NCBI GenBank assembly: GCA_965229095.1
Contig: OZ245855.1
Location: forward strand, 4,588,001-4,652,000
Length of the DNA stretch: 64,000 nt
Origin: Taibaiella sp965229095
GTDB lineage: Bacteria; Bacteroidota; Bacteroidia; Chitinophagales; Chitinophagaceae
Direction of reading: 5' to 3'
A model generated the notes under the pieces. That model was given only the letters and a program-made list of their open reading frames with translations, was not told where the DNA came from and searched no databases. A program made the position numbers and the translations under genes. Each line of letters begins with the position of its first letter. The first letter of the stretch is position 1. Positions 1-8,769 of the stretch are shown here, in pieces.

Positions 1-23
1 AGCTAAAATGTGTCAGGTGCATT

Positions 24-186
24 AAGGCAGGTCTTCTGGCTTGTAGTTGTATCCGTTTGCGCCTTCCCGTGCTAAAATCGCCAGTGGCTTTTGCAAAACG
101 ATCATCCCATTCAGGAGCTACTTACAGCTGCGGGGACAGCGCCGGTATTACACCGGACTTCCCTTTTAATGAGACGCTTTCAATGA
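24..186 (-). promoter_or_regulatory. Cobalamin (B12) riboswitch, reading off the left edge
   Basis: Read on the minus strand from about 186 to 24, the sequence carries the conserved cobalamin aptamer blocks in order: AAAAGGGAA, then CCGGTG...ACCGGCGCTGTCCCCGC with GCAGCTGTAAG, then GCCACTGG, then CGGGAAGGCG, and finally the B12-box-like AAGCCAGAAGACCTGCC at 42-26. Blocks, order and spacing match the family. Riboswitches of this class shut off expression of B12 uptake (btuB-type receptors) or B12-related genes when adenosylcobalamin is bound. The regulated gene lies left of position 1 and cannot be seen. The small secreted-protein gene at 286-675 lies upstream on the same strand and is not its target. 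Confidence 0.93.
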
Positions 187-285
187 AAATGTTGAAAACA
201 AATCAACCTAATGCCTTACAAAGATGGTTCTGAAAATTGTAAAAGAAGGCCGAAGATTTACACAGGATGTGTATAACGTGGAAAA

Positions 286-675
286 CTATTTTTGCGTTTT
301 CGGAGAACGGCGCCTGGCACGCCATTCCTCCAGTGTGGTACGGTCGCCCTTGTCCAGGTCTTCGATATAGATCATATTATTAATGAGGTCGACGTAGAAG
401 TAAAAATGAGGCTGAAAGCGGTTATTGCCCTGGTAGCCAGCTTCTACATGGTACATCTGGACCACGGAATCGGGAGGCGTTATTTTTATAATAATATTCT
501 GTACCCTGTTGGTCAAAGAATCATATACATGATCTTTTTCTTTTACTTCCGGCAAGGCCTCTATGATGTTACGCACCGAGTCTTCTGCGGTAAGAATAAC
601 CTGTTGCTTTTGCTGGCCGCGGCACCATGGGGCAGCAGAGAAAAGGAGCAGTAACAGTATGCAAATACTTCTCAT
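286..675 (-). CDS. Small secreted protein of unknown function
   Basis: 129 residues from the ATG at 675; a TTG nine codons' worth upstream (693) is possible but would only lengthen the front of a good signal peptide. The first ~20 residues (MRSICILLLLLFSAAPWCRG) form a Sec signal peptide with a hydrophobic leucine run, so the product is periplasmic or outer-membrane associated. The rest is soluble, with a mixed charged/aromatic composition and a basic C-terminus (RARRRSPKTQK). I recognise no domain. It lies alone between a B12 riboswitch on its downstream side and a protease gene upstream, with a hairpin at 781-810 separating it from the latter. The existence of the gene is fairly sure; the function is unknown. 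Confidence 0.65.
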   Translation of the reverse strand: MRSICILLLLLFSAAPWCRGQQKQQVILTAEDSVRNIIEALPEVKEKDHVYDSLTNRVQNIIIKITPPDSVVQMYHVEAGYQGNNRFQPHFYFYVDLINNMIYIEDLDKGDRTTLEEWRARRRSPKTQK

Positions 676-780
676 GTTTCTATAACAGAACAATGGTTGT
701 TTTGTTTAATAGGATAAAAATGTGTTTGTATTTGTGGAAATAATATGTTTGCTGTGTCTCAGCTACTCCTGTTTACAGGA

Positions 781-810
781 AAGCGGCTTCCCCTGCCGGA
801 GAAGCCGCTT
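781..810 (-). terminator. Hairpin terminator after the first protease gene
   Basis: Perfect 10-bp inverted repeat AAGCGGCTTC / GAAGCCGCTT with a 10-nt loop, located 20 bp past the stop codon of the protease gene at 830. A short T run follows on either strand, so it could act in both directions. Confidence 0.7.
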
Positions 811-829
811 TTATATGATAAAAGTATGC

Positions 830-2632
830 TTATCGTTGCAGCATTACTTTTTTGGTAGTGAAAGTGTCGCCATTGCTGAACTTCAGCAAGTACATGCCAT
901 TGGCCAAGGCGTTCAGGTTAAAAGTATAAGAACCGCTTTGGGTATTGGCCAGGTTGTAAACAGCCTGCCTGGAGCCTGCCACGTTGTAGATCTCAACGGT
1001 GAGATCGGTGTTCTGTTTAAAATTCACCTTTGCCGTTACAATACCATTGGTAACGGGGTTGGGGTAAACGCTGATGGAATTGCTGAAATCGTTCCGGGCC
1101 GTATTGCTGATACCTACACCTCCGGTACAATTCGATTTAACCGCATCCATGGTCATTACGCCGGAATTGGTAGGGTCGAGCCAGGGTTGCAGTCTCCTGT
1201 AGTTGGCAGTGCCATCCTGTGCGTAATCCCAATCCAGGCTTAATTTGCTATAGGCAACATAACGGAAGAAACTTGATGGTTGTCCTTTTCCGCTTACATT
1301 GCAACTGGGCCGGGGCTCGCCGGCTACGGAAGCGATACCGATCAGCTTGCCATCGCCGTCAAACAAGCCGCTGCCGGAAGAACCCCCTTCAATACCGCCG
1401 GAATCAATGGGGTATATCTGCCAGTGGGTGCCTGGTCCGAGAGAACCGCCGGCTTCACCGTTGGGATCAATATCATTACTCATAGATACCTTCTTAACAT
1501 CGCCGGCTGGGTGATGGAAGCCTATATACCTTTTGGGATAAACTATGGGGCTGGGCATGCTGGTAGCCCTGTTCCATCCGGCAAAATAAATATCCCAGTC
1601 GGTAGGGATATGTTGTCTTACCTGGAGCAATAAGAAATCACCATTGATCTGGGGGAAAGGTGTTTCCACGTAGTTGGCCCTCGCCTTGAAATTGGCTCCC
1701 TGCAATGTGTTGACAGTAGCGGCCGGCCCGCCGGTACACTGCGTTTTTTCAAAATTGAAACGGATCAGGAATTCCGTGAAGTGGCCGTTGGCCGTATCAT
1801 TGGGGGGATCGCAATGCGTTGCGGTCAATAAATACTGTTTGCAATCTGCCTCCGTATTGCCGGTATTGTTAATCATGGTAGCACTGCAGGCACCACCGTT
1901 CGATAAAATCTGTACGATGGATTTTCTTTGTTTGGGATAATTGGCACCCAAAGGACATATGGCATTAATGCCGCAGGTAGAAGAACTGCCTTCCAGGTTA
2001 AAAGGATCGGGGTCGCCCGTAGGCTTGGCCTGTGTCGTATTATCGCTGGCATACTGGTTCAGGTACTCATAGGACCTGAAATAAACAAAGATTTTGTAGA
2101 TGTGCAGTTGAATGTCCTGGATGTTGACACCCCGGTCAATATTCATTTCCAGGTTCACTATCTCGCCTTGTACCGGTTCATTGGCAAAGTGCCCGTCGGT
2201 AGAGTTGTTTTGCGCGGTATAGCCGCCTATAATATGCTGGCCGTTGGCGTTGGACAAATAAAGCTTAACACCTTCCGGTAATTTAAAATGGTCGTAGTTG
2301 AAAGCGAGGGCGGGAGCGTTGGCAATATGTACCTGAGCTTTCCATATCTGTTGTCCGTTTTCCTGCTGTACCAGGGTACCCGAAGCGGGGAAGCTGATGT
2401 CGGCTGCTACAGGAAGTGCTACCAGGTAAGGTTTGGTGATACCGGCAAGTTCCTCTTTTTCGGCTTTTTGTCTTGCTGTTTCCCAATCGGGTAAAGAAAA
2501 ATTACTGACCGGGACATATTGGTCTGCTGTTTTTGATTGCATGCTCAAGGGCAATCCTCTTTCACTTATTTGAGCCCGGGCATTCCATCCTATCATGGTT
2601 AATAAAGCCAGGCTCATGTACATTTTTCTCAT
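830..2632 (-). CDS. Secreted trypsin-like (S1, lysyl-endopeptidase-like) protease with T9SS sorting domain
   Basis: 600 residues from ATG 2632 (an in-frame TTG at 2653 is less likely; MRKMYMSLALL is a proper signal start). A propeptide-like N-terminal domain (~20-190) precedes a chymotrypsin-fold domain. The triad is visible: His273 in LLTATHCD, Asp332 in NGDFLLLQ and Ser419 in GGSSGSGLFDGDG, the GxSGS form seen in lysyl endopeptidases. Paired cysteines such as CGINAIC and GACSATM are also shared with that group. The C-terminal ~75 residues start with SISVYPNP and end with a Lys/Arg-rich KKVMLQR, a type A (Por) T9SS sorting domain, so the enzyme should be exported and surface-attached or released. 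Substrate specificity for lysine is inferred from family resemblance only. It is a close paralogue of the next gene. Confidence 0.9.
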   Translation of the reverse strand: MRKMYMSLALLTMIGWNARAQISERGLPLSMQSKTADQYVPVSNFSLPDWETARQKAEKEELAGITKPYLVALPVAADISFPASGTLVQQENGQQIWKAQVHIANAPALAFNYDHFKLPEGVKLYLSNANGQHIIGGYTAQNNSTDGHFANEPVQGEIVNLEMNIDRGVNIQDIQLHIYKIFVYFRSYEYLNQYASDNTTQAKPTGDPDPFNLEGSSSTCGINAICPLGANYPKQRKSIVQILSNGGACSATMINNTGNTEADCKQYLLTATHCDPPNDTANGHFTEFLIRFNFEKTQCTGGPAATVNTLQGANFKARANYVETPFPQINGDFLLLQVRQHIPTDWDIYFAGWNRATSMPSPIVYPKRYIGFHHPAGDVKKVSMSNDIDPNGEAGGSLGPGTHWQIYPIDSGGIEGGSSGSGLFDGDGKLIGIASVAGEPRPSCNVSGKGQPSSFFRYVAYSKLSLDWDYAQDGTANYRRLQPWLDPTNSGVMTMDAVKSNCTGGVGISNTARNDFSNSISVYPNPVTNGIVTAKVNFKQNTDLTVEIYNVAGSRQAVYNLANTQSGSYTFNLNALANGMYLLKFSNGDTFTTKKVMLQR

Positions 2633-2770
2633 CTGGAATTCAAGTTTTGGCAAATCTAACGTAGAAAATTGTCATATTTTGTTAACGGAGCAGGTGCTTT
2701 ATCAACTCTTTATGGTACTTTTTGGCCCGGTAGGTAAACGAATTGTTACCCTCCTCGAGGGGGCAGAAAA

Positions 2771-2796
2771 AGGGAGCCACAGCAAATTGGCTCCCT
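2771..2796 (-). terminator. Rho-independent terminator of the second protease gene
   Basis: 9-bp stem AGGGAGCCA / TGGCTCCCT with an 8-nt loop. On the minus strand it is followed by TTTTTC, a typical terminator tail, 32 bp beyond the stop of the gene at 2828. It separates the two paralogous protease genes, which are therefore probably transcribed independently. Confidence 0.85.
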
Positions 2797-2827
2797 TGGG
2801 TTGGATACAAACTACATGTAGATTAAC

Positions 2828-4636
2828 TTATCTGGCTAACATGATTTTTTTGCTGGTGGTATGGTAGCCATCTGTCAGTTGCAGCAGATACATTCCATTT
2901 GCGTATGAGGACAGGTCTAATGCAAATGAACCGGAGCTTACTTTTTTAAGGCTATAGCTATTGATCTTTTTGCCGGAAATGTCAAATAGGTCCATATAAA
3001 TATCGCTTGCTGCTCCCAGGTTTAATTTTAAGGTTACATGACCGGTCCCGGAAGGGTTGGGGAAAACGGCGATACCTTCATCAAGTTTGTTCTCGTTGGT
3101 AATTGCGGTGCCGCCGCCGCTGAGCGGTGCACAGGTGGATTTAACGGCGTCTATGGTTGTGGCGCCGGTATTGGCAGGGTCAAGCCAGGGTTTGAGCTTC
3201 CTGTTGCTGGCGCTGCCATCTACGTTATAATCCCAATCGTAAGCCAGCTTACTGTACAAAACAGTGTTGGAGGTAGTGCCTGCAACATTGTTTCCCAGGG
3301 CATCCACGCCGCAGGATGCAGAAACACCTTGCCCTACGGCAGCTACGCTGGCAACACCTATAATACGTCCGTCACCATCAAATAATGCACTTCCCGATGA
3401 GCCTTCGGCTGCCAGGCCGGCCGCTAAAACAGTAGCCCAATGGGTGCTTGCTGCTCCTAAGCTGTAAGTTTGTATTTGTTGGGAGCTGGACACTTTTTTA
3501 GCGTCGCCGCCCGGATGGTGGAAGCCAATGAATTTTTTGGGTGATGTTTGTGTAAGCGGAATGTTGGCTGCATTATTCCAGCCGGCCAGATTGACGTTCC
3601 AGCTTTCGGGTATCGCCGACCGGGCTTCCATCAGTAGGAAATCACCTTTTATATCCTGTGGATTGGAAGGGATTACGGAGCGGGCTATAAAGTTGGCCCC
3701 GGTAAGGGTGCGGGTAGTATTGGGTATATTCCCGCCTGTGGGAGTGCAGGTAGCATGCTGGAAATTATAACGCAATAACACCTGGTTGAAGGCCGAATTG
3801 GTGGTTGCATTGCTGCCATCACAATGGGATGCGATCAGGAAATATTGTTTGCAATTGCTTGTGGTATTGCCCAGGGAATTGATCATAGTAGCCGAGCAGG
3901 CGCCCACGCCCTGGCCTACTTGTATCAGCCATTGGAAGGCTGCATTGCGCTGAACGGCATAGTTGTTGCCCTCGGGGCATATGGCATTGATCATGCAAAC
4001 TGAGGAACGGCCGGTAAGTGCTGTATCTACGGCATCTATAGTCTGCAGGTCGCTTCCGGTATACGTTTGCAGGTATTCAATTCCCCTGTTGTATACTGCG
4101 GCCTTGTCGATATGAAGCTTAATGCCGGAAATATCTACAGCGGGTTCGATGTCCAGCTCCAGGTTGATGACACCTCCCTGGACGGCTTCGGTTGCAAATT
4201 TGAAAGAAGAAGGGTCATTGTTTAAAGCGGTATATGCGCCTAGGATTTGTTTGCCGTTGGCATTGCTCAGGTATAGCTTCACGCCTTCGGGGAGTTGGAA
4301 GTTGTCGTAATAAAGCCCCAATGCCTTTGCTCCATCCACATTAATCTTGCTGCGCCATACCCTGGCGCCGTTCTCAGCGGTGTACATGATGCCGGAATTA
4401 GGGAAAGCTACTTCGATAGGGGTAGTCAGGGCTACCAGGTAAGGCTTTGCCGAAGACTGAGATTCCCATTTCTTCATCCCGTTGTCCCAATCCGGAAGTA
4501 TTCCGGAAGTAACCGGTACATTGTCCGAAGGCCTGCCTGCCTGCATACTCAGGGGTAAGCCTCCTGTTCCTATCTGGGCTCCGGCTTTGGTTCCTGCAAG
4601 AGCCAATAGCGCCATGCCTAAAATTATTCTGTTCAT
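2828..4636 (-). CDS. Secreted trypsin-like (S1, lysyl-endopeptidase-like) protease with T9SS sorting domain, paralogue
   Basis: 602 residues from ATG 4636; the upstream TTG at 4666 would precede the signal peptide MNRIILGMALLALAGTKAGAQ and is rejected. Same layout as its neighbour: signal peptide, propeptide-like domain with shared stretches such as LPEGVKLYLSNANG, then an S1 protease domain with His271 (FLIASHCD), Asp332 (KGDFLLMEA) and Ser414 (EGSSGSALFDGDG), then a type A T9SS domain beginning GIAVFPNPSG and ending TSKKIMLAR. All triad residues are present, so both copies should be active. The pair looks like a tandem duplication that has since diverged in the protease loops. It probably supplies extracellular amino acids or processes other secreted proteins (inference). 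Confidence 0.9.
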   Translation of the reverse strand: MNRIILGMALLALAGTKAGAQIGTGGLPLSMQAGRPSDNVPVTSGILPDWDNGMKKWESQSSAKPYLVALTTPIEVAFPNSGIMYTAENGARVWRSKINVDGAKALGLYYDNFQLPEGVKLYLSNANGKQILGAYTALNNDPSSFKFATEAVQGGVINLELDIEPAVDISGIKLHIDKAAVYNRGIEYLQTYTGSDLQTIDAVDTALTGRSSVCMINAICPEGNNYAVQRNAAFQWLIQVGQGVGACSATMINSLGNTTSNCKQYFLIASHCDGSNATTNSAFNQVLLRYNFQHATCTPTGGNIPNTTRTLTGANFIARSVIPSNPQDIKGDFLLMEARSAIPESWNVNLAGWNNAANIPLTQTSPKKFIGFHHPGGDAKKVSSSQQIQTYSLGAASTHWATVLAAGLAAEGSSGSALFDGDGRIIGVASVAAVGQGVSASCGVDALGNNVAGTTSNTVLYSKLAYDWDYNVDGSASNRKLKPWLDPANTGATTIDAVKSTCAPLSGGGTAITNENKLDEGIAVFPNPSGTGHVTLKLNLGAASDIYMDLFDISGKKINSYSLKKVSSGSFALDLSSYANGMYLLQLTDGYHTTSKKIMLAR

Positions 4637-4745
4637 TGGCTGATCTTTTTCACAAAAGAAGCGCAAAACGGTCAGCAGTGTGCGTTAAAGACTACTAATG
4701 ATTGTTAATTAGTGCAAAGCCTCTTTTAAACAAGTGGCATTCAGA

Positions 4746-4753
4746 TACCTTTG
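4746..4753 (+). promoter_or_regulatory. Bacteroidota -7 promoter box for the two-component operon
   Basis: TACCTTTG fits the TAnnTTTG -7 element of the Bacteroidota primary sigma factor. It overlaps a possible TTG start at 4751, which therefore cannot be the true start; the ATG at 4775, just downstream, is supported instead. The -33 element is weak (TTTT about 18 bp upstream). Confidence 0.6.
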
Positions 4754-4774
4754 TGTAGTAAAGAAATTAATAAA

Positions 4775-6199
4775 ATGCGGCTCAAACTAACAAGGCTGGT
4801 ATGGATTACCTGTATTGCATTGCTGGGCATCGTCGCACTCCAGGTGTTCTGGCTGTTCAAGTCTTATGAGGAGCAAAAAGAGAAGCTGTTTGCAGTAGTG
4901 GGCACTTCTATGATGGAAACACAGATATTTACCGGTGTTAATGCCAGCCTCAATACTTCGGTGCAGTCACTTGCCGAGGATATGATCCAGGAGCAACTTA
5001 AGACCAGGGACAAAGTGAAGGATACCGTTCTGATTGTCGTTCCCAAACACTACACAATCGATATACAGCCAGAAACACTGCCTGTACAGCATAAGGATGA
5101 ACTGGCTTCCGAATTGCTGAAGATGGTGGGGATTGATTCATCCCGCCATAGAAACTACACTATAAAAGAATACAAGGCAAAGATTGAACAGTCGTTGCAG
5201 GCCAAAAATGTAACGATTCCTTTTGAACTGGCCCTGGTCGATCCGAATGGTGCCATCTTATCTTGTACTACAGATACCGCTTCGTTTCAACAAACGGGAA
5301 TGAAAAGCGACATACTTTTCAGCCTTCCTGTAACGCTTGGCCCCAGACTATCCGGTAAGGCACAGTTGGCTTTTCCGGGAGGCGGCTTTTATTTGTTACG
5401 AGGAATGTGGGTTATCCTCTTGTTGTCGCTTTGCCTGATCACTATTTGTGGCATTTCTTTTTCCTACATGGTGGCTTTGTTTTATAAACAGAAAAAGATA
5501 GCAGAGGTCCGGAACGATTTTATGAACAACATGACCCATGAGCTTAAAACGCCTATAAGCTCGGTATCGGTGGCTTTGCAATTGCTGCAGGACAATTCGG
5601 TAACGGTAGATGAGCATGTAAGGCAGGAATATTTCCAGATTGCCGGCAACGAACTTAACCGGTTGACCCAACTTGTGGATAAAGTGTTGCGTATGGCGGC
5701 TTTTGAAAAAATGCAGGTAAAGATCAATAAGGAATGGTTTACTGTAAGCGATTGGATAGAGGAAGTACTTCATGCTATAAGGCCACTTACCGAAGCGGGT
5801 AACGCAAACGTTGATGTGGTAGTAACGCCGGTTACACTCCGGTATTTTGCCGATAGAGATCAAATGAACAGTATTCTGCAAAATCTGTTGGAGAATGCAA
5901 TCCGGTATGCGGATAAGAATAAACCGGCTCCGCTGATCGGCATAGAAGCCGGCGAAGACGGCGACTGGTTTTATCTGAAAATAGCGGATAACGGCATCGG
6001 GATAGAAGAGCAGTACCTGTCCCGGATCTTTGATAAATTTTTTCGGGTACCTACCGGCGATGAGCATGAAACCAAAGGTTATGGATTGGGATTAAGCTAT
6101 GTGAAGGAGATCGTGCGGCTGCATAAAGGAGAGATAAAGGTAACCAGTGCTGTAAAAGAAGGAACAACATTTACCATAATAATCCCGAAGAATGGTTAG
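4775..6199 (+). CDS. Membrane sensor histidine kinase (RprX/BaeS-like)
   Basis: 474 residues from ATG 4775. One membrane helix at about 5-25, a ~180-residue periplasmic domain, and a second helix around 210-235 (WVILLLSLCLITICGISFSY) frame an extracytoplasmic sensor. The cytoplasmic part has a HisKA domain with phosphoacceptor His255 in NNMTHELKTPISSV, then the HATPase domain with N box (LLENAIRYAD), G1 box (IADNGIGIEEQYLSRIFDKF) and G2 box (GYGLGLSYVKEIV). It lacks a HAMP domain, as is usual for the Bacteroidota RprX type. The partner regulator starts 3 bp after its stop, so the two form an operon. The stimulus is unknown. Confidence 0.92.
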   Translation: MRLKLTRLVWITCIALLGIVALQVFWLFKSYEEQKEKLFAVVGTSMMETQIFTGVNASLNTSVQSLAEDMIQEQLKTRDKVKDTVLIVVPKHYTIDIQPETLPVQHKDELASELLKMVGIDSSRHRNYTIKEYKAKIEQSLQAKNVTIPFELALVDPNGAILSCTTDTASFQQTGMKSDILFSLPVTLGPRLSGKAQLAFPGGGFYLLRGMWVILLLSLCLITICGISFSYMVALFYKQKKIAEVRNDFMNNMTHELKTPISSVSVALQLLQDNSVTVDEHVRQEYFQIAGNELNRLTQLVDKVLRMAAFEKMQVKINKEWFTVSDWIEEVLHAIRPLTEAGNANVDVVVTPVTLRYFADRDQMNSILQNLLENAIRYADKNKPAPLIGIEAGEDGDWFYLKIADNGIGIEEQYLSRIFDKFFRVPTGDEHETKGYGLGLSYVKEIVRLHKGEIKVTSAVKEGTTFTIIIPKNG

Positions 6200-6202
6200 C
6201 CT

Positions 6203-6901
6203 ATGACAACTATATTATTAGCAGAAGATGAAATTGTGCTGGGCCGGCTGGTAAAGGAAGCGCTGGAACGCAAATCGTTTGAAGTTTTCTGGGCGAAGGA
6301 CGGACAAGAGGCTTATGACTTGTATTGCCGGCATCGTCCCGATATATGTATCCTGGATGTAATGATGCCTGCTATCAATGGCTTTGTGCTGGCGGGCATG
6401 ATCCGCTCCTTGTCCCGGGATGTGCCTTTGCTTTTCCTTACCGCGCGTTCCGAAACGGATGATGTGATTAAAGGATTCGAATCGGGAGGGAACGATTACC
6501 TCAAAAAGCCTTTCAGCCTGGAAGAGCTGGTGCTCCGAATCAAGGAGCTTTTACGGAGAAAGGAACAGGTAAATCCTGTTGTTCAGCCCCAGGCGGAATA
6601 CTACCAGATCGGGAAGTACCAGTTCAGCCCGGTAACGCAGTTGCTCAAGTCGGAGGAAGAATCGGTAAAGCTATCTTTTAAAGAATCGGAGCTGCTGAAG
6701 GCTTTGATCCTGTATAAAAATACCCTGATGCCCCGTAAGGAAATACTGATACAGCTTTGGGGCGACGATAGTTTCTTTCACTCCCGCACCATGGATGTAT
6801 ACATCGGCCGCCTGCGCAAATACCTGAAGTATGACGCCGGGCTTTCGATCGTCAATATCCGCGGCTTCGGCTTTAAACTGATCGAAGATTATGATCAATA
6901 G
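6203..6901 (+). CDS. OmpR/PhoB-type response regulator (RprY-like)
   Basis: 232 residues. The receiver domain has the acidic pair E8/D9, phosphoacceptor Asp52 in CILDVMMPAING, the switch Thr80 (LFLTAR) and Lys101/102 before PF. A Trans_reg_C winged helix occupies about 130-230 (ESELLKALILYKNTLMPRKEIL; RTMDVYIGRLRKYL; IRGFGFKL). Encoded 3 bp behind the histidine kinase, its cognate partner. It converges with the transhydrogenase operon, the stop codons being only ~32 bp apart with no obvious terminator between them. Confidence 0.93.
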   Translation: MTTILLAEDEIVLGRLVKEALERKSFEVFWAKDGQEAYDLYCRHRPDICILDVMMPAINGFVLAGMIRSLSRDVPLLFLTARSETDDVIKGFESGGNDYLKKPFSLEELVLRIKELLRRKEQVNPVVQPQAEYYQIGKYQFSPVTQLLKSEEESVKLSFKESELLKALILYKNTLMPRKEILIQLWGDDSFFHSRTMDVYIGRLRKYLKYDAGLSIVNIRGFGFKLIEDYDQ

Positions 6902-6933
6902 CTGCCAGCCCGATTGTCCGGAACTGATCGCCA

Positions 6934-8346
6934 CTAGAGATTTTTTAGCTCACTAATAAGATCCTGCAATACCTTTTTGGCATCCCCGAAAAGCATCGAT
7001 GTTTTGGGTTTGAAGAAGAGGTCATTCTCGATACCTGCATACCCGGGTTTCATACTGCGTTTATTCACGATAATATGTTCGGCCTGCTCTACTTCCAAGA
7101 TAGGCATGCCATATATCGGGCTTGCCGGGTCTTCCTTGGCTGCCGGGTTCACTACATCGTTGGCGCCCAGGATCAGCACTACATTGGTGGTAGCAAACTC
7201 CTGGTTGGCGTCTTCCATCTCCATCAGCTTTTCGTAAGGTACATCGGCTTCGGCCAGCAATACATTCATATGTCCCGGCATCCTGCCGGCAACAGGGTGG
7301 ATACCGTATTTGACTTCAACGCCTTTTTCTTCGAGTAGTTTTTCCAGCTCATGACAAGCATGCTGGGCCTGCGCTACGGCAAGACCATAGCCGGGGATGA
7401 TGTACACTCTTCTGGCATAAGCCATAAGCACGGCAGAGTCGTTGAGTGAGATTTCCTTATAGCTGCCTTGTTCCTTACTACCGCCGGATGCTACTGCTTT
7501 ATTACCGCCCATAGCACCGATGAGCACATTCTTCAGGGAGCGGTTCATGGCCTTGCACATCATAATGGTAAGGATGGTACCCGCAGAGCCCACGAGAATG
7601 CCGCCGGTAAGCATAACAGGGTTGTCGTAGAGGAAACCGCCGCATGCTGCGGCTACACCGGTAAAAGAGTTGAGCAGAGAGATCACTACCGGCATATCGG
7701 CGCCCCCGATCGGCATCACGAAAAGAATACCGTACAAGGCGGCCAATGCCAGCATACCATAAAATAATACATGAGGGTTGGCAACAGTGCCCATCATCAG
7801 GAGTACCAGTAGCACAACGATGCCGCCCAGCAGGATGAAGTTCAGCACTTGCCCGCCGGGAATATTACGGTCCTTGATACTGCCGTTCAGCTTACCCCAG
7901 GCGATCATACTGCCGGCAAAGGACACGGTACCGATGATCAATCCCAAGAGGATGATGAGCAGAATGCCTTTAGGCAAACCGGACAGGGAGTCGGTGTTGT
8001 GCAGCAGGTGGTTGAATTCTACAATGGAGATCAGCATGGCGCAGGCGCCGCCCATACCGTTAAAGAGACTTACCATCTCGGGCATAGCCGTCATTTTTAC
8101 TTTTTTAGCGGCGATAGTCCCTATGATGGTGCCGATAGCAAGCCCACCGAATATCCAGCCGTAATTGTGCAGCCTTGCTCCTTCGCCGTTGCGGTAAAGG
8201 AAGATGGTAGCAATAATGGCGATGGTCATGCCAAATGCCGCAACCAGGTTGCCTTTACGGGCACTATCCGGATGCGACAGCATTTTTAACCCTATAATAA
8301 AAGTAACCGAACCTATAAGGTAAGAAAGTAAGAGTATAGCATTCAT
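6934..8346 (-). CDS. pntB: Proton-translocating NAD(P)+ transhydrogenase subunit beta
   Basis: 470 residues, the usual length. The N-terminal half holds about eight membrane helices (domain II) that form the proton channel with the alpha subunit; the C-terminal half from ~285 is the NADP(H)-binding domain III, with PGYGLAVAQAQHA, the GRMPGHMNVLLAEA loop and ILGANDVVNPAA, all hallmarks. Together with the two following genes (in transcription order, upstream) it builds the enzyme that uses the proton gradient to reduce NADP+ with NADH. A 103-bp gap separates it from pntAB, with no clear terminator, so co-transcription is likely. Confidence 0.96.
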   Translation of the reverse strand: MNAILLLSYLIGSVTFIIGLKMLSHPDSARKGNLVAAFGMTIAIIATIFLYRNGEGARLHNYGWIFGGLAIGTIIGTIAAKKVKMTAMPEMVSLFNGMGGACAMLISIVEFNHLLHNTDSLSGLPKGILLIILLGLIIGTVSFAGSMIAWGKLNGSIKDRNIPGGQVLNFILLGGIVVLLVLLMMGTVANPHVLFYGMLALAALYGILFVMPIGGADMPVVISLLNSFTGVAAACGGFLYDNPVMLTGGILVGSAGTILTIMMCKAMNRSLKNVLIGAMGGNKAVASGGSKEQGSYKEISLNDSAVLMAYARRVYIIPGYGLAVAQAQHACHELEKLLEEKGVEVKYGIHPVAGRMPGHMNVLLAEADVPYEKLMEMEDANQEFATTNVVLILGANDVVNPAAKEDPASPIYGMPILEVEQAEHIIVNKRSMKPGYAGIENDLFFKPKTSMLFGDAKKVLQDLISELKNL

Positions 8347-8449
8347 GTTCTTGAAATTCCAATTTTAAAAACGCCGGATACTATTTTAACATGAGGCCGG
8401 CGCGTCCGGGATAATTTTATATAAAACAACAGGTGACATCTGCTGCCAC

Positions 8450-8764
8450 TTACTTCGGTCTCTTCTTTTTAAACATCTCCAGCATCCGGTCCGTAACGAC
8501 GAAGCCGCCTACCACATTTAAGGTGCCTAATACTACGGCCAGGAAGCCCAGAGTAAGCGCCAGGTAATTGTCATGCTCGGCCTCACCCATAATGATGATG
8601 GCCCCGATAACCACTACGCCGTGTATCGCATTGGCGCCGCTCATCAAAGGCGTATGCAATACGGAGGGTACCCGGCCTATAATTTCTATACCGAGGAAAA
8701 CAGAAAGGATCACGATGGTGATCTTGTCGTAGTGCTGGGTGAAAAAGTCAATGATCTGGTCCAT
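8450..8764 (-). CDS. pntAB: NAD(P)+ transhydrogenase subunit alpha, membrane part
   Basis: 104 residues with three membrane helices (about 13-30, 40-58, 66-88). This corresponds to the C-terminal membrane segment of the enterobacterial PntA, encoded here as a separate gene as in many bacteria and Rhodospirillum. It contains LHTPLMSGANAIHG, a strongly conserved stretch of domain II. It starts 5 bp after the stop codon of pntAA, indicating translational coupling within the pnt operon. Confidence 0.95.
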   Translation of the reverse strand: MDQIIDFFTQHYDKITIVILSVFLGIEIIGRVPSVLHTPLMSGANAIHGVVVIGAIIIMGEAEHDNYLALTLGFLAVVLGTLNVVGGFVVTDRMLEMFKKKRPK

Positions 8765-8769
8765 GTTTG

